Positions 54,901-63,677 of a stretch of DNA of 64,000 bases are shown one piece after another. A program made the position numbers and the translations under genes. The DNA is from an uncultured Alphaproteobacteria bacterium (GTDB lineage Bacteria; Pseudomonadota; Alphaproteobacteria; RF32; CAG-239). The notes under the pieces were generated by a model. The model was not told where the DNA came from and did not search any database. It saw only the letters and a list, made by a program, of their open reading frames with translations. Location of the stretch: positions 1-64,000 of the forward strand of contig CAKQTH010000003.1 of assembly GCA_934276635.1 (NCBI GenBank), read 5' to 3'. Position 1 is the stretch's first letter, and each line of letters starts with the position of its first letter.

Positions 54901-56611
54901 AAATATCGTCGCTTTGCAGTGCTTTTGCGGTCTGAAACGCCTTATAAGCCCAGCCGGAGACACCCTTTCTGCTTGCATAATCAGTCACATTTGCAGGCGC
55001 GGCGCCTCCGTACCAAACTTTCGCACCGCTCGGATAATATCGATCCAAATAATTTACGGCACATTTGTCCGAGGTCTTTACTTTTTCAACTGCCAGATTG
55101 TGTCTTTTAACCGCGCGCTGATAGCTGACGAAAGCCTCACGAAAACTCGGCAGCGATTGTTTCAAATTGTGTGCAGTCATTGATTTTCGCATAGTTTCGG
55201 CAACGGCTTCAAGCTCTTTTAATTTTCTGAATTCTTCCTCAGATCCGGTAAAGGCCGATTCGATATCCGGCTTTTCGGCTGTTTCGTATGTCAGTGTTGA
55301 ATTTGCCTTTACATCAAATTTATAATCGCCGAAAAACTCCTTGTCTTCCTGCTCAGTTTCGTCTTTTGTAACCATCTTGTTACTTGCTGTCGACGAGCTT
55401 GACAAAGCGGACTTTGTCTCGTTTTTCAAAAGCGTATTTGTTGCCGTCGGAATCGCCACCTTAGAAGACAATGCCGGAGATTGAGCCGAAACAGCTGCGG
55501 CAGCATTTGATCTTTGCAAAGCCGATGATGCCGATGTCATCGGAGATACCTCAACAGACTGTGTAACCTTGCGGAATGCCGGCTTGTCGGCAGAAAGTTT
55601 CTGCTGCGGCAATGCTTGCTTTGCATTTGCCGAATTCTTGATTTCAGTCGCCGGAGCCGCAGCTGTTGTCTTCATATCTGCCGCTTTTGCCTGAGTTGCA
55701 ACAACATTTGCTGCCATAGCCTTATTTTGCGGTTTAAGCTCTGCCGCATATCCCATTGCAAAAGTTTTTGAATACGGCTCAGACTGAGCATATGTCGGCA
55801 TTTTGAACAATTTTTCATCAAGCGCCGAGCTCTTCTTGGATTTCTTTCCTTTTCCGCCGCCTTCAACAAATTCGGCCGGTTCGACCATCTCGTCCAAAAA
55901 CTTTGCGGCATAGTATTGTGTGCGCATAACCGACAATGTTTCCGCAAGCTTTAACAACTCGTCAATTGTGCCGTATGCATCGTACGAGGAAACCAAAGCA
56001 GCCACAATCTCTCCGTCGCCTTTCGATTCGCCCTCTTCACCGCTTGCCCCGCTTGCAGATGCGGCCATCTGGCTTTGCGTGTCGGCAAATGCCTCAACTT
56101 TGTCTTCCATTTCTTCAATCTGCATATCAAGCGCACGGACGCTGACATACAATTCTACAATACTGTCCGTCACAAATTCGCGCGATTTTTTGCGATATGC
56201 GCTCTTGATATCCGAATCGGTGCTCGGATATGCCAAAAACAGCTGATGGATGACTTCTGCAACCTTTTCCGGATCTTTTCGGTCTTCTTTGCTGAGCAAT
56301 TTTGAGCGTTTTCCCATTGTTTTCATAGAAGACAGAGGTTTCGGCTTGCTTGATGTCCCGACAAAGAAATTTGAATTAACAGAATTGGAAATCGCCTTTT
56401 TTGCCGCGGTATATTTATCTTTAATCGCCGTTTTGACTTTGTTGATTTTTGTTTTAACGCCCTGAATATTCGTCGACACATCTTTAACCACGGCACCGGC
56501 ATCTGCAACAACGCCCTGTATTGCGGAAATAAAGTCAAGCGCCCGAGCATCTCCGGCGGAGATATAAATTGCAAATATTGCGGAAATAACAATTTTTATG
56601 CATTTATTCAT
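51914..56611 (-). CDS. Giant secreted helical protein, 1565 aa (T4SS-associated)
   Basis: Signal peptide (cleavage near GDARA|L), then an amphipathic helical N-terminus (FISAIQGVVADAGAVVKDVS). Residues ~330-420 form an Ala/Ser/Lys low-complexity linker. A long coiled coil spans ~770-915, a Cys-rich patch ~915-960 (CKKSLDQCSLEKQKEC), and a second helical stretch starts at ~1420. Two Cys also lie near the C-terminus. There are no membrane segments after the signal peptide, so it is not VirB6, although it holds that place in the gene order. It shares an AFRK linker motif and a Tyr-Ala-Ala/Ser-x-Phe motif with neighbouring genes. It could be a periplasmic scaffold, an extracellular fibre or a substrate. 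Family not recognised. Confidence 0.8.
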   Translation of the reverse strand: MNKCIKIVISAIFAIYISAGDARALDFISAIQGVVADAGAVVKDVSTNIQGVKTKINKVKTAIKDKYTAAKKAISNSVNSNFFVGTSSKPKPLSSMKTMGKRSKLLSKEDRKDPEKVAEVIHQLFLAYPSTDSDIKSAYRKKSREFVTDSIVELYVSVRALDMQIEEMEDKVEAFADTQSQMAASASGASGEEGESKGDGEIVAALVSSYDAYGTIDELLKLAETLSVMRTQYYAAKFLDEMVEPAEFVEGGGKGKKSKKSSALDEKLFKMPTYAQSEPYSKTFAMGYAAELKPQNKAMAANVVATQAKAADMKTTAAAPATEIKNSANAKQALPQQKLSADKPAFRKVTQSVEVSPMTSASSALQRSNAAAAVSAQSPALSSKVAIPTATNTLLKNETKSALSSSSTASNKMVTKDETEQEDKEFFGDYKFDVKANSTLTYETAEKPDIESAFTGSEEEFRKLKELEAVAETMRKSMTAHNLKQSLPSFREAFVSYQRAVKRHNLAVEKVKTSDKCAVNYLDRYYPSGAKVWYGGAAPANVTDYASRKGVSGWAYKAFQTAKALQSDDISPDDLEKSDFDAEDDTGEDVDATVQNSKAKLKQKHSSDEDSDGSSSVAGAGSPSRQEQIKKNEHLKDKFNFLIGAAVAKKLAQDQYTTQSWGKPKRKFPIWNDQKKFYDQYLEKKYQNMKLYLNDVWPFFDMDENDDGKTLTALTGTGIDMMSELVSRTRYDEDDDKNDKEKEKARSAFSEFKTKLNGRKYDYTTNFFANKKLAELVSAKNQLIQGVKNTGETARRSLENKNKAITTQLEKLYTQKNELQTTIDNLKDTKKEAEGTITDMDNNLEIVAKRQEISKDKKSGQAIYAKETKAQSQSTLEKTNAQLTVANKQMSVLQQQITTLENEIAANKKKLNDDPDTCKKSLDQCSLEKQKECNNVESYACTDAKILYIEEYYSGADGEIQKQKNNTLDSRNKNGGLAKMYKKIYTNTVDRNKYILKFVGIVDDIVGTPSAGSCTAKADFSSHKWNGVLDYAKDRIICAEEKIKALRKKDDNYIYTPAGHKELMKIHKELIDELKNPQTSILTSLITKGYRTDRMISLAKSILQKYVMDKVCENNVCLNADTDFFVGAYPVARDFKAPRVAAQEYLPPMREIIYFDVDDYVNMPKSYGYDDKNTYTGKKVTKDAILKSVSNMPEIWQRMLDLHSYVEESYNLFSTENGTEGLGSPRDDKKNIEFFRSGIYPCKMGDYYVDIKIPATTAVTKNGYILSRRAPKQSFEKIPNCQEIYLSQTKPSPMKPGGGVQDTVSDKVYAKAQGDVDFNDKIFADRGYAYSSSKERGSEMGLLFSASKQLGKSFIMITKGAKDTFYKIDKDEDGGDATESKKTSNSMAIKYRAQLNRNQFGDFLTLAENEQTTLQAQEELKEEVDALRESLIESLKKAGFSPKPDLDLAIDADYNQVAQAMESIKNKNLKTAYSSLSGMQEENNEYLKEKFKKLKGMYAALVKDNEEVVVVGEDTDGNSADFAQKVISEQVNRKASEEYKKQEEEAFANEMKGGVQPYCANYAVD

Positions 56612-56623
56612 CTTATTTCTCCT

Positions 56624-57952
56624 CTAGAATTGTTCGGATATTGACGATGCCGTATCTTTTGCGGAATCTATCCCGCTTTTTACATCCGATACCGCGTTTT
56701 TAACACCGCTCACACTGAGTTTTTTCTTGCTTTTCTTAATCCCTTGAGCATCTTTTTTCGTAAAGATGTAATCATCAAAGTTAAAGTTCTCTTTGTGCTG
56801 ATATTCGTATGGCATATTAATCATGTCATTGGCGGTCATCATCTTTAAATCTGCCGACATCAACTTGATATAATCAAGCAAAATATGCATAATCTGAACC
56901 CTGATGCCCGAAGTTTCAATCAACAACGCGCCGGTCTGGCTGTCTGTCTCTATAACGCTCTTTTTTAGCTCATCTAAAGTTTTTTCGTTGGATTCTATAT
57001 TATTTTTAATGCGCAGCGCATCAATGTAAGCATTCAAGGTATCTTCACCGGCTGCTTTTTTACGATTGTTGCTGATTTGCGAGAGCAAATCTCCGCCGAC
57101 CGGATTTCCTTCCGCAATAAAGTTCTTTTCCGCAGCCTCGCCATATCCGCCGTCGCCGCCGCTGAGCATTCCTGCCAATTTATCAACCGCTTTGTTTCCG
57201 ACATCTTTTCCTTTTGACAGTGCCTTCTGAGACAACTTTTCAACTTCTTGTTCCTTGAGCTTTATATCTTCTTTTGCAGTGCTTTTCTGCTGTTCAAAAG
57301 ACTGATACTTCTCCGACCGCTCGATTGCTCCCTTTTCGCTCTCAAGCTCCGCAATAGAGGCATTATTTTTTTCCATCTGAGCCTTACGGAATTCAGCGTC
57401 CTCATCTTCTCCCATTCTTGAAAGAGTATTGTTGTTGTCTTCAAGAACCTTAATTTGCGCGTCTATTCTTTGTTTTTCGGAAGAAACATAATCGCTCTGT
57501 TCTTTTTCAAGCTTGGTCAACGCATCTTTGGATTCTTTCAAAGTTGCCACAGCCTCGGCCTGCTTTTTCGCATCTTCAGCCTTATCTTTTGCATTTTTTG
57601 CATCACTGAGTGCTCCGCTTGCGGTATTTTTCGCATCGCTGACTACCTGTTTTGCATCATCAACCGTCTTTTTTACATCGTCAATTTTTTCTTTTGTATT
57701 CTTATAAAATTCTTTGGCCTTTTTGATTTTTTCAGAAGATTCCATGGCTCCTTTTAGGCCTTTTTTTATGGTCTGATATTTTTCAGCAATCGGCTCAACA
57801 ACTTTTTGCACATTTTCCGAAGCCTTTGTAACAAAGTCCGAAATTTTTCCGGCCGCACGCCCGAAATCGATATTAATCATCGCAGATGACGGGGTTGCAA
57901 AAACCATGCACACTAAAAACAAAACAGCAGCAATAACTCTCAGCTTTTTCAT
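56624..57952 (-). CDS. Secreted coiled-coil protein, 442 aa (T4SS-associated)
   Basis: Signal peptide (cleavage near PSSAM), then mature INIDFGRAAGKISDFVTKAS. A long run of 11-residue-like amphipathic repeats rich in Lys/Asp/Ala spans ~70-130 (KIDDVKKTVDDAKQVVSDAK). A coiled coil covers ~130-255 and a helical C-terminal domain ~290-442 (QIMHILLDYIKLMSADLKMM). Start ATG behind GGAGGAAT; the upstream gene ends 2 bases before. The N-terminal layout matches the four sister proteins. Function unknown; VirB5-like or surface component by position. Confidence 0.75.
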   Translation of the reverse strand: MKKLRVIAAVLFLVCMVFATPSSAMINIDFGRAAGKISDFVTKASENVQKVVEPIAEKYQTIKKGLKGAMESSEKIKKAKEFYKNTKEKIDDVKKTVDDAKQVVSDAKNTASGALSDAKNAKDKAEDAKKQAEAVATLKESKDALTKLEKEQSDYVSSEKQRIDAQIKVLEDNNNTLSRMGEDEDAEFRKAQMEKNNASIAELESEKGAIERSEKYQSFEQQKSTAKEDIKLKEQEVEKLSQKALSKGKDVGNKAVDKLAGMLSGGDGGYGEAAEKNFIAEGNPVGGDLLSQISNNRKKAAGEDTLNAYIDALRIKNNIESNEKTLDELKKSVIETDSQTGALLIETSGIRVQIMHILLDYIKLMSADLKMMTANDMINMPYEYQHKENFNFDDYIFTKKDAQGIKKSKKKLSVSGVKNAVSDVKSGIDSAKDTASSISEQF

Positions 57953-57954
57953 TA

Positions 57955-58650
57955 TTATTCCTCCTCTTTGTCCTTAGAACCATATTTTTCGGAATCCGCG
58001 ATTATATAAAAATTATATATTTGTGCTTCGGTTGAAACAATATAGTTCAATCGTCTGATAATCGACCGAATACGCGGCCCCTGCGCATCAACCGCTTCTT
58101 TCATATTATTTATGGTTGCCGGTTTTGATTTGGCCTCTTCTTCGGCATCGTCCAAAAGCTCATTGCGGCGCACAAATGCCGATGCATACATATTTGCGGC
58201 CATATTTCTTTTCAGCTCATTGAACATATCCATTTTTTCCTGATATTGCTCAGATGTAATATCTTCCGGAAAAACATATTTTTCTTCCAAATTATTTTCA
58301 AAATCGTTGCTGTTTATGACAGACCCCAAACCTGACATAAGCTGTGTTCCGGCCGCTTTCGGATCTTTTGCCAGCTCATAAGCGCTTTTACCCTTTTCGG
58401 CCAAATCTTTGCCTTTTTCATAGGCGCTTTTTCCTTTATCAATCCCTTCTTTGGCAATATCCGTAACAGCGGTAACCTGATTGATGTTTTCTTGCACGGT
58501 AGAAACGACTTCTTCTTTGAATGCCGAAGCTTTTTCCATATATCCTTCAACTTTTTCAACAACAAAATTCAGCGAATCCGGCATTGGGATTTGCGCATTT
58601 GCCGAACCGGCCGCCAGAATCATCAAAAACGCAACAACATATTTATTCAT
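57955..58650 (-). CDS. Secreted helical protein, 231 aa, VirB5-like
   Basis: The ATG at 58650 is set by GGAGGAAG 4-5 bases upstream and a signal peptide (cleavage at GSANAQ); the open frame runs 16 codons further. The mature start IPMPDSLNFVVEKVEGYMEK resembles VirB5-type N-termini (Ile-Pro-x-Asp/Pro then an amphipathic helix). GKSAYEKGKDLAEKGKSAYE is a short internal repeat. NMYASAFVRRNELL near residue 155 is the family Tyr-Ala-Ser-x-Phe motif. It overlaps the end of the 224-aa gene by 8 bases. Confidence 0.75.
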   Translation of the reverse strand: MNKYVVAFLMILAAGSANAQIPMPDSLNFVVEKVEGYMEKASAFKEEVVSTVQENINQVTAVTDIAKEGIDKGKSAYEKGKDLAEKGKSAYELAKDPKAAGTQLMSGLGSVINSNDFENNLEEKYVFPEDITSEQYQEKMDMFNELKRNMAANMYASAFVRRNELLDDAEEEAKSKPATINNMKEAVDAQGPRIRSIIRRLNYIVSTEAQIYNFYIIADSEKYGSKDKEEE

Positions 58651-59317
58651 TATTGCTTCCTCCTTCTTCGACCAGCTCTTTGATATATGAAGCATCATAT
58701 GCCGACAAATATTTCAAAGCCTTATTCATAATTTCGGTTGACAATACTTTGTTCAAATGGCTGTTCAGCACAATTGCAAAATCATAATCCGCCTCAGCCA
58801 AAACCGCAATATCCTCACGAATATTGGCCGCGCCGTTTTCGTTTCCTTCTTCACCGCTTTTGTTGTCCGAAAGATTGATTCCGAGCATTGAGCCGGAACC
58901 GATATCACCGAGTGCGCCCAAAGCGGAATCGCTGTCTCCGTTTCCTTTTTCTTCAAATTCTTTAACTACGGTATCTTCAAAATTTGAGGCATAAATCCCT
59001 TCAGCAACCATTGTTTTCAAGGTTTCCAGCTTGCTTTGCGCCGCCATTTCCGTAAAAGTTTCGCCGACGCTCCTCGAGCTTTCCACCGTATCATTTCTGT
59101 CTTTAAGCAGCTTAGAGAGACACTCTTTTGTAGCCTTTGCCGCTTCATCGGTATCCTGCATCTTGATTTTGCAGCTTTCCGCCATAATTTTCGGAATTAT
59201 ATAATCACCGTTGGCGGCCATTCCGGTTGCAACATTTGATGCGCCGCTGATATCGGTGTCTGCGGCGCTTGCAGCTGCGGCAATCAGAAATGTCATTAAA
59301 AAAGCCGAATATTTCAT
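58643..59317 (-). CDS. Secreted helical protein, 224 aa
   Basis: Signal peptide (cleavage near SAADT). A central domain has GDYIIPKIMAESCKIKM and a second Cys in KECLSKLLKDRND. EGIYASNFEDTVVKEFEEKG carries the shared Tyr-Ala-Ser-x-Phe motif. The GDYIIPK...C...CL..LL pattern recurs in the C-terminal part of the next-upstream 476-aa protein (GNIILPKSLAAYCEM...CLKKVL), so the two are paralogous over ~130 residues. Size fits VirB5. Ribosome-binding site GAGGAGA. Confidence 0.75.
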   Translation of the reverse strand: MKYSAFLMTFLIAAAASAADTDISGASNVATGMAANGDYIIPKIMAESCKIKMQDTDEAAKATKECLSKLLKDRNDTVESSRSVGETFTEMAAQSKLETLKTMVAEGIYASNFEDTVVKEFEEKGNGDSDSALGALGDIGSGSMLGINLSDNKSGEEGNENGAANIREDIAVLAEADYDFAIVLNSHLNKVLSTEIMNKALKYLSAYDASYIKELVEEGGSNNE

Positions 59318-59338
59318 TGTATCTTTTCTCCTCGCCTT

Positions 59339-60769
59339 TTATTTTTCTTCAAAAACAAAATCTTCTATGCCGTCAAGCTCGTTATATCGGCCGTAAATCG
59401 TGCGCAGCCAAACATAATCGTTTGCAACTTTCGCCATTTCTATCGCCTGATGCGCCGAAACTGTCATACTACTGCGGACTTCCGTTGCCCCATCTGCGGC
59501 CTCCTGCAAATCGGCTATAACTTTTTCCTCATAGTTTGCCGCCTTATTTGCCGCTTTAACAATCATACTCATCGCGCCGAAAGTGTTGTCTTTGCGAAAC
59601 TCCAAAAGCTCATCGGTAGAAACGCCTGCTTCCGTGCTGCCGTCTTCGCTTTCCTTTGCCAAAACTTTTTTGAGGCATTCCTCAAGCCTGTCAGTATCTT
59701 TTTCCACTTCATCAATCGTCATCTCGCAATAAGCCGCCAAAGATTTCGGAAGAATAATATTTCCGTTGCCGGCGCGGCCGGTTTTAAGCTTTGACTGTTT
59801 TTCCGTGGTCTCGAGCAAGTCTGCCGACGCAATCACACTCTTTTGTTCGTAAAAAAAAATATATTCATCGGCGGAAGATTGTTTTTGCATTTTTCTGAAC
59901 GCTTTTTTTTCGGACACCGGCGCCACCGATTTTACATTTGCTTTAGCATCGGAAAGAGCCGGACTTTTAGCGACCGTGGCCCTATCCAAAGCTGCAGGTT
60001 TTGCCTCTTGTGCGGCTTTGAGCCCACCGGCGGCATCTGCTTTCGGCATAGCCTTAGGTTCTGAAATTGCTGAAACATTTTCTTTTTGCGCAGCCGGAGC
60101 TTTGAGCGTCTTATCGGCAGAAACCGGCGCTACCTGCATCACATTATTCGGTCTGTTTTTCAAAAACTTATTGCTTGCCGCCGGCTGAAGTTCTTCAACG
60201 GAATTGTCGCTTTCATCTTCTTCCTGCTCTACTTCTTCGGCAGTTGCTTCATCATCTTCCGGCGGGGTCAAAAGCTCATCGCCTTCCGCCAGATCATTTG
60301 CGCCGTAACTTTTTTCGGCAGAGCTGAACAGTGATTTATTTTCATCTTTATCCGCAAGAATACCGGCTCTTTCCTGCGCCATTTTAACGCCGTCTTCCGT
60401 AGCATCTTTAAGAGCCTTTGCTTTTTCTACCTGAGCCTCGGCAAAACCTTTGTATTCTTCATATTGTTCTTTGTATTCCTCAGCCTGTTTTCTCATTTTT
60501 TCAACTTCGGCCATTTGATCTTTTGCCTCATTTGTAAATTTTGAAACCGTACTGACGGCATCACCGATGCTGGAACTAACTTTTGCGACCGTTTTGGTTG
60601 TTTCCACAATAACTTTGCTCGACTTAATTTGCTCAATACCGCTCTTTATGGCCTGTACGATAGATGAAGTATCAAGCGTCGGAAGAGGAATAAACGCATA
60701 AGATTTCGGAGCAAAAAGTATTGTTGCCAAAACAACAACTGAACTGAAATATAAAGCGGTCTTCTTCAT
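59339..60769 (-). CDS. Secreted helical protein, 476 aa, VirB5-like N-terminus
   Basis: The ATG at 60769 (GGGAGA upstream) begins a signal peptide (cleavage near KSYAF). The mature start FIPLPTLDTSSIVQAIKSGI resembles VirB5. A coiled coil follows (~55-110), then an acidic region, an Ala/Lys/Pro-rich linker (~190-290) ending in KKAFRKMQ, and a C-terminal domain paralogous to the 224-aa protein (two Cys). It comes directly after virB4, where virB5 normally sits. It could be the VirB5 of this system or one of a set of exported adhesins. Confidence 0.75.
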   Translation of the reverse strand: MKKTALYFSSVVVLATILFAPKSYAFIPLPTLDTSSIVQAIKSGIEQIKSSKVIVETTKTVAKVSSSIGDAVSTVSKFTNEAKDQMAEVEKMRKQAEEYKEQYEEYKGFAEAQVEKAKALKDATEDGVKMAQERAGILADKDENKSLFSSAEKSYGANDLAEGDELLTPPEDDEATAEEVEQEEDESDNSVEELQPAASNKFLKNRPNNVMQVAPVSADKTLKAPAAQKENVSAISEPKAMPKADAAGGLKAAQEAKPAALDRATVAKSPALSDAKANVKSVAPVSEKKAFRKMQKQSSADEYIFFYEQKSVIASADLLETTEKQSKLKTGRAGNGNIILPKSLAAYCEMTIDEVEKDTDRLEECLKKVLAKESEDGSTEAGVSTDELLEFRKDNTFGAMSMIVKAANKAANYEEKVIADLQEAADGATEVRSSMTVSAHQAIEMAKVANDYVWLRTIYGRYNELDGIEDFVFEEK

Positions 60770-60846
60770 TTTGTTTCTCCCAAAAGCATCAGATGATAAA
60801 TAATAACATACAAAATATCTTTGATAAAGATTTTTTTGCAAAATCG

Positions 60847-63276
60847 CTACAAATTTAAATATTTTGTAACAAAGTTCTCTTCTCCGTATTCCTTAATCAG
60901 CTGTTCAACCAGCAAAACATTTTTTCGGCTGGAGTTGTAGAGCCTCAAATACGGTCCCAAACCACCGAGGTTTACATCAAGAATCACGGATTCGCCGGTT
61001 GCCGGTCTTGAAAGCAAAATCGCATACGGAAAATCGCGATATGTCTTACCGAAAATAAAATCCATTTCGTTTTGCGTCAGATTCCAAGTCACATAATCTT
61101 CCAATCTGGCTTGCGGGTTGCGGAAGAATAAAACGGTCTGACATTGTCCGCGAATAACCTCGCCGACGCCGAGTTTGTCAATAACATTCGGCTGTTGAAA
61201 TGCGCAAAGATATGACTGGCGTTTTTTACGGCCTTCTTGCAAACCGATAATAAAGTAATCTCTAAACATCGGGTGCTTAAGCATCGGCGCCGTTTCATCG
61301 ATCATAATCAGAGACGGAACGCCGGTTTCGCCGGTTTCGCTTTGAATTCGGTGCATAATATATGAAATAACCGCCGGAGCCAAGGTGTCGTCCTCAAAAA
61401 TATGCGTAAAGTCAAATGCCATAAATCTTTTTGCCTTCAAGTCCAAACTATCGGTTTCGGCATTAAAAATGTTTCCGTATTGATCCGGATTAACCCAGCG
61501 ATACAATTCCCGTCTCATATTTCCGGTCGGTGAAAAACAGCTTTTATAAAGATTTTTCATAACTCTTTCTTCCGGACGCAGATAGTCAAACGCGGTTGTA
61601 ACCGCTCGCGCGATTTCCTTTTCGGACAATGCGTCGTCAACCATTGTGATAGACTTCATCCAGCGACGCAAAAATGCGCGGTTGTTCGGCGTATCTTCGG
61701 CATCAAACGGGTTAAGCGACACATTTTTTTCGTCGCCGTCAAACCCGATATACGCTCCGCCGATTGAACGAGTAAAGATTTCAGCACCGCGGTGGCGGTC
61801 AAAGAAGAACACTTTCAAATCGCCGTGGCGCATCGCCTGTCCGGCCAAAAATGTAAGCAAAGTAGTTTTACCTTGTCCGGTAGGACCGATAATACAGCAG
61901 TGAGCAACGGCAGCTTCTTCGGCAGATACATGGAATTGGAACTGATAGGCTGAACCGGAAGTTGTTCTGAACACGCTGATTGCGCCCGGACCCCAGTCGG
62001 ATTTCGAAAAACCTTCTGACGGTTTGTCAAAGCATATGGCCATTGCCACAACGCGGGACAAATAGCGATATGTTCTCGGATATGTTTCATAAGTCGGAAA
62101 CTGTGCAAAAAATGTTGCCTGAGCAACCCAGCCCTCACGAACCGGCGTCACACCGAACAAACGGCAGATTCTCTGCACTTCACTTTCGGCAAAATCGATT
62201 TCTTCTTTGCTCGAACCTCTCAATATAATAGACATAGAATATTCGACCAGAGCCTGATAATCGGCGTCGCTGTCCTCAATTGAAGACAAAGCCTGCGCAT
62301 ATTGGCCGATAACCTCGTCCGAAAAGCTTGTAATGGTCGCCATTCTCTGTTGTTGCATCAAAAGCATACGCGCCTGAGCCTTAAAAATCGGCTTTACATT
62401 GTGCAAAAGCACCATTTCGCTGTCAATCGAAAGCAGCGAAACTATCATACTTTCGTCCATATAATCGCCCGATGTTCTGATACCCATACAAATTTCGTAC
62501 ATTTCTTTATCGCCGGAGAAAAATCTGATAACTCCGTTTTCTCCGGTAAAATGAATATGATCAGCAGTCAAAAGCTCATTAAACGCGGCGCCTTCGGCTT
62601 TTCCGACCTTAGGTTCCGGATTGGAAAGCGGGCTGCAAAGCTTTGAAAAGATATACAGAGGGCTTTCGGTTGCCGGACTGTCAACCGTTTCATAAAGATT
62701 TTTCACTCCGTAATCGTTCAATGTCGCAAGTAGCGCCTGAGATGCATAGTTCAAGTCTTTTAAGGCATCTTTTCGGTCTTCAATAGACAAGATGATGTAG
62801 TGGCGGTTATGATAAATTCTATCCAGATTGGCATCCCAAGTTGCCGAAACTTCTTCCAAAACCTTATTATTAAAGTCGCCACCGTCAACATTGTTCGGGA
62901 TTCTTTCTCTGAGCGTAACAACGCGGCAGATAACCTGCAAATCCGACATACCGTCAATCCAAGATTTGCGGGCTTCCATCATTGAATAAATTTTTTCTTC
63001 GGTTGCAAACGACAAATCCGCACCTTCAACCTTAAACACGCGGGCAAATGCACCGTTTTTGCACCTGATGGTGATTCCGTCCGACATCAGCCTGAAAAAC
63101 GGCAAAAAGTCCGAAACGCGGGATTCTCTCGGCTGCGGCAACACCCAAGCTCCGAATCTTGTTGCCCACAAAACCGCAAAAGCAGATGCCGAAACAAATC
63201 CGATTACGGCAATCATAACCTCGAGGTTGGTTAACCCTTGTGTAAAAATACTGAAAAAATCAAAATTAGGGCTCAA
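60847..63276 (-). CDS. virB4: T4SS ATPase VirB4
   Basis: 809 aa, the usual size. One N-terminal membrane segment (~19-42), the CagE/TrbE/VirB4 N-terminal domain, Walker A GPTGQGKTT near 462-470 and Walker B SLIMIDE near 658; FFFDRHRGAEIF and the C-terminal arginine-finger region are present. It starts at TTG (63276) with AGGGGA 6-7 bases upstream; the start overlaps the last 11 bases of virB3. It powers assembly and substrate transfer at the inner membrane. Confidence 0.97.
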   Translation of the reverse strand: MSPNFDFFSIFTQGLTNLEVMIAVIGFVSASAFAVLWATRFGAWVLPQPRESRVSDFLPFFRLMSDGITIRCKNGAFARVFKVEGADLSFATEEKIYSMMEARKSWIDGMSDLQVICRVVTLRERIPNNVDGGDFNNKVLEEVSATWDANLDRIYHNRHYIILSIEDRKDALKDLNYASQALLATLNDYGVKNLYETVDSPATESPLYIFSKLCSPLSNPEPKVGKAEGAAFNELLTADHIHFTGENGVIRFFSGDKEMYEICMGIRTSGDYMDESMIVSLLSIDSEMVLLHNVKPIFKAQARMLLMQQQRMATITSFSDEVIGQYAQALSSIEDSDADYQALVEYSMSIILRGSSKEEIDFAESEVQRICRLFGVTPVREGWVAQATFFAQFPTYETYPRTYRYLSRVVAMAICFDKPSEGFSKSDWGPGAISVFRTTSGSAYQFQFHVSAEEAAVAHCCIIGPTGQGKTTLLTFLAGQAMRHGDLKVFFFDRHRGAEIFTRSIGGAYIGFDGDEKNVSLNPFDAEDTPNNRAFLRRWMKSITMVDDALSEKEIARAVTTAFDYLRPEERVMKNLYKSCFSPTGNMRRELYRWVNPDQYGNIFNAETDSLDLKAKRFMAFDFTHIFEDDTLAPAVISYIMHRIQSETGETGVPSLIMIDETAPMLKHPMFRDYFIIGLQEGRKKRQSYLCAFQQPNVIDKLGVGEVIRGQCQTVLFFRNPQARLEDYVTWNLTQNEMDFIFGKTYRDFPYAILLSRPATGESVILDVNLGGLGPYLRLYNSSRKNVLLVEQLIKEYGEENFVTKYLNL

Positions 63277-63556
63277 ATTTATTCCCCTTCTGTTTGTATA
63301 GGTTAGTAGATGTTTTGTTTGTTTGCCCGTAGGCCTGAATCATTGCGGAAAGGTGAGGCTCTTTGGTTCCGGCCATAATACACAGACAGTGGCCGAGCAC
63401 GATTGTCACCATAAACATAAGCGGGTTTATATTAAACGCTCCGACGCAAATGAACATAAAAGGAAACTGCAGACCCAAATTCAACAAGGTCGGCAGGAAA
63501 GGCCCCCATAATATTTTCGGAGGATTTGCTACGGCTTTCAGTATCATTTCGTGCAT
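63266..63556 (-). CDS. virB3: T4SS inner-membrane protein VirB3
   Basis: 96 aa with two hydrophobic segments (about 15-40 and 44-62) and a short polar tail, the VirB3/TrbD layout. N-terminal LKAVANPPKILWGPFLP is typical. It overlaps virB4 by 11 bases, as expected for the VirB3-VirB4 partnership. First recognisable gene of the T4SS operon; ribosome-binding site GAGGG. Confidence 0.9.
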   Translation of the reverse strand: MHEMILKAVANPPKILWGPFLPTLLNLGLQFPFMFICVGAFNINPLMFMVTIVLGHCLCIMAGTKEPHLSAMIQAYGQTNKTSTNLYKQKGNKFEP

Positions 63557-63587
63557 CAGATAACCCTCTTTTTCCCTTTATAGAAAA

Positions 63588-63615
63588 ATTTTACCATAAT
63601 CTTTTATTTATGCAA
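63588..63615 (-). promoter_or_regulatory. Promoter of the T4SS operon
   Basis: TTGCAT (63615-63610), 16 bases, TAAAAT (63593-63588), about 30 bases before the virB3 start. It abuts the T tract of the rbfA terminator. Confidence 0.55.
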
Positions 63616-63616
63616 T

Positions 63617-63655
63617 AAAAAAAACGGTATACCACAAGTTATAGTATACCGCTTA
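63617..63655 (-). terminator. Rho-independent terminator after rbfA
   Basis: Perfect 8-bp stem CGGTATAC/GTATACCG (63625-63632 with 63644-63651), 11-base loop, and eight T following on the minus strand. It separates rbfA from the T4SS operon. Confidence 0.92.
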
Positions 63656-63677
63656 TTTTTTTAATCAGAAGTTAATA

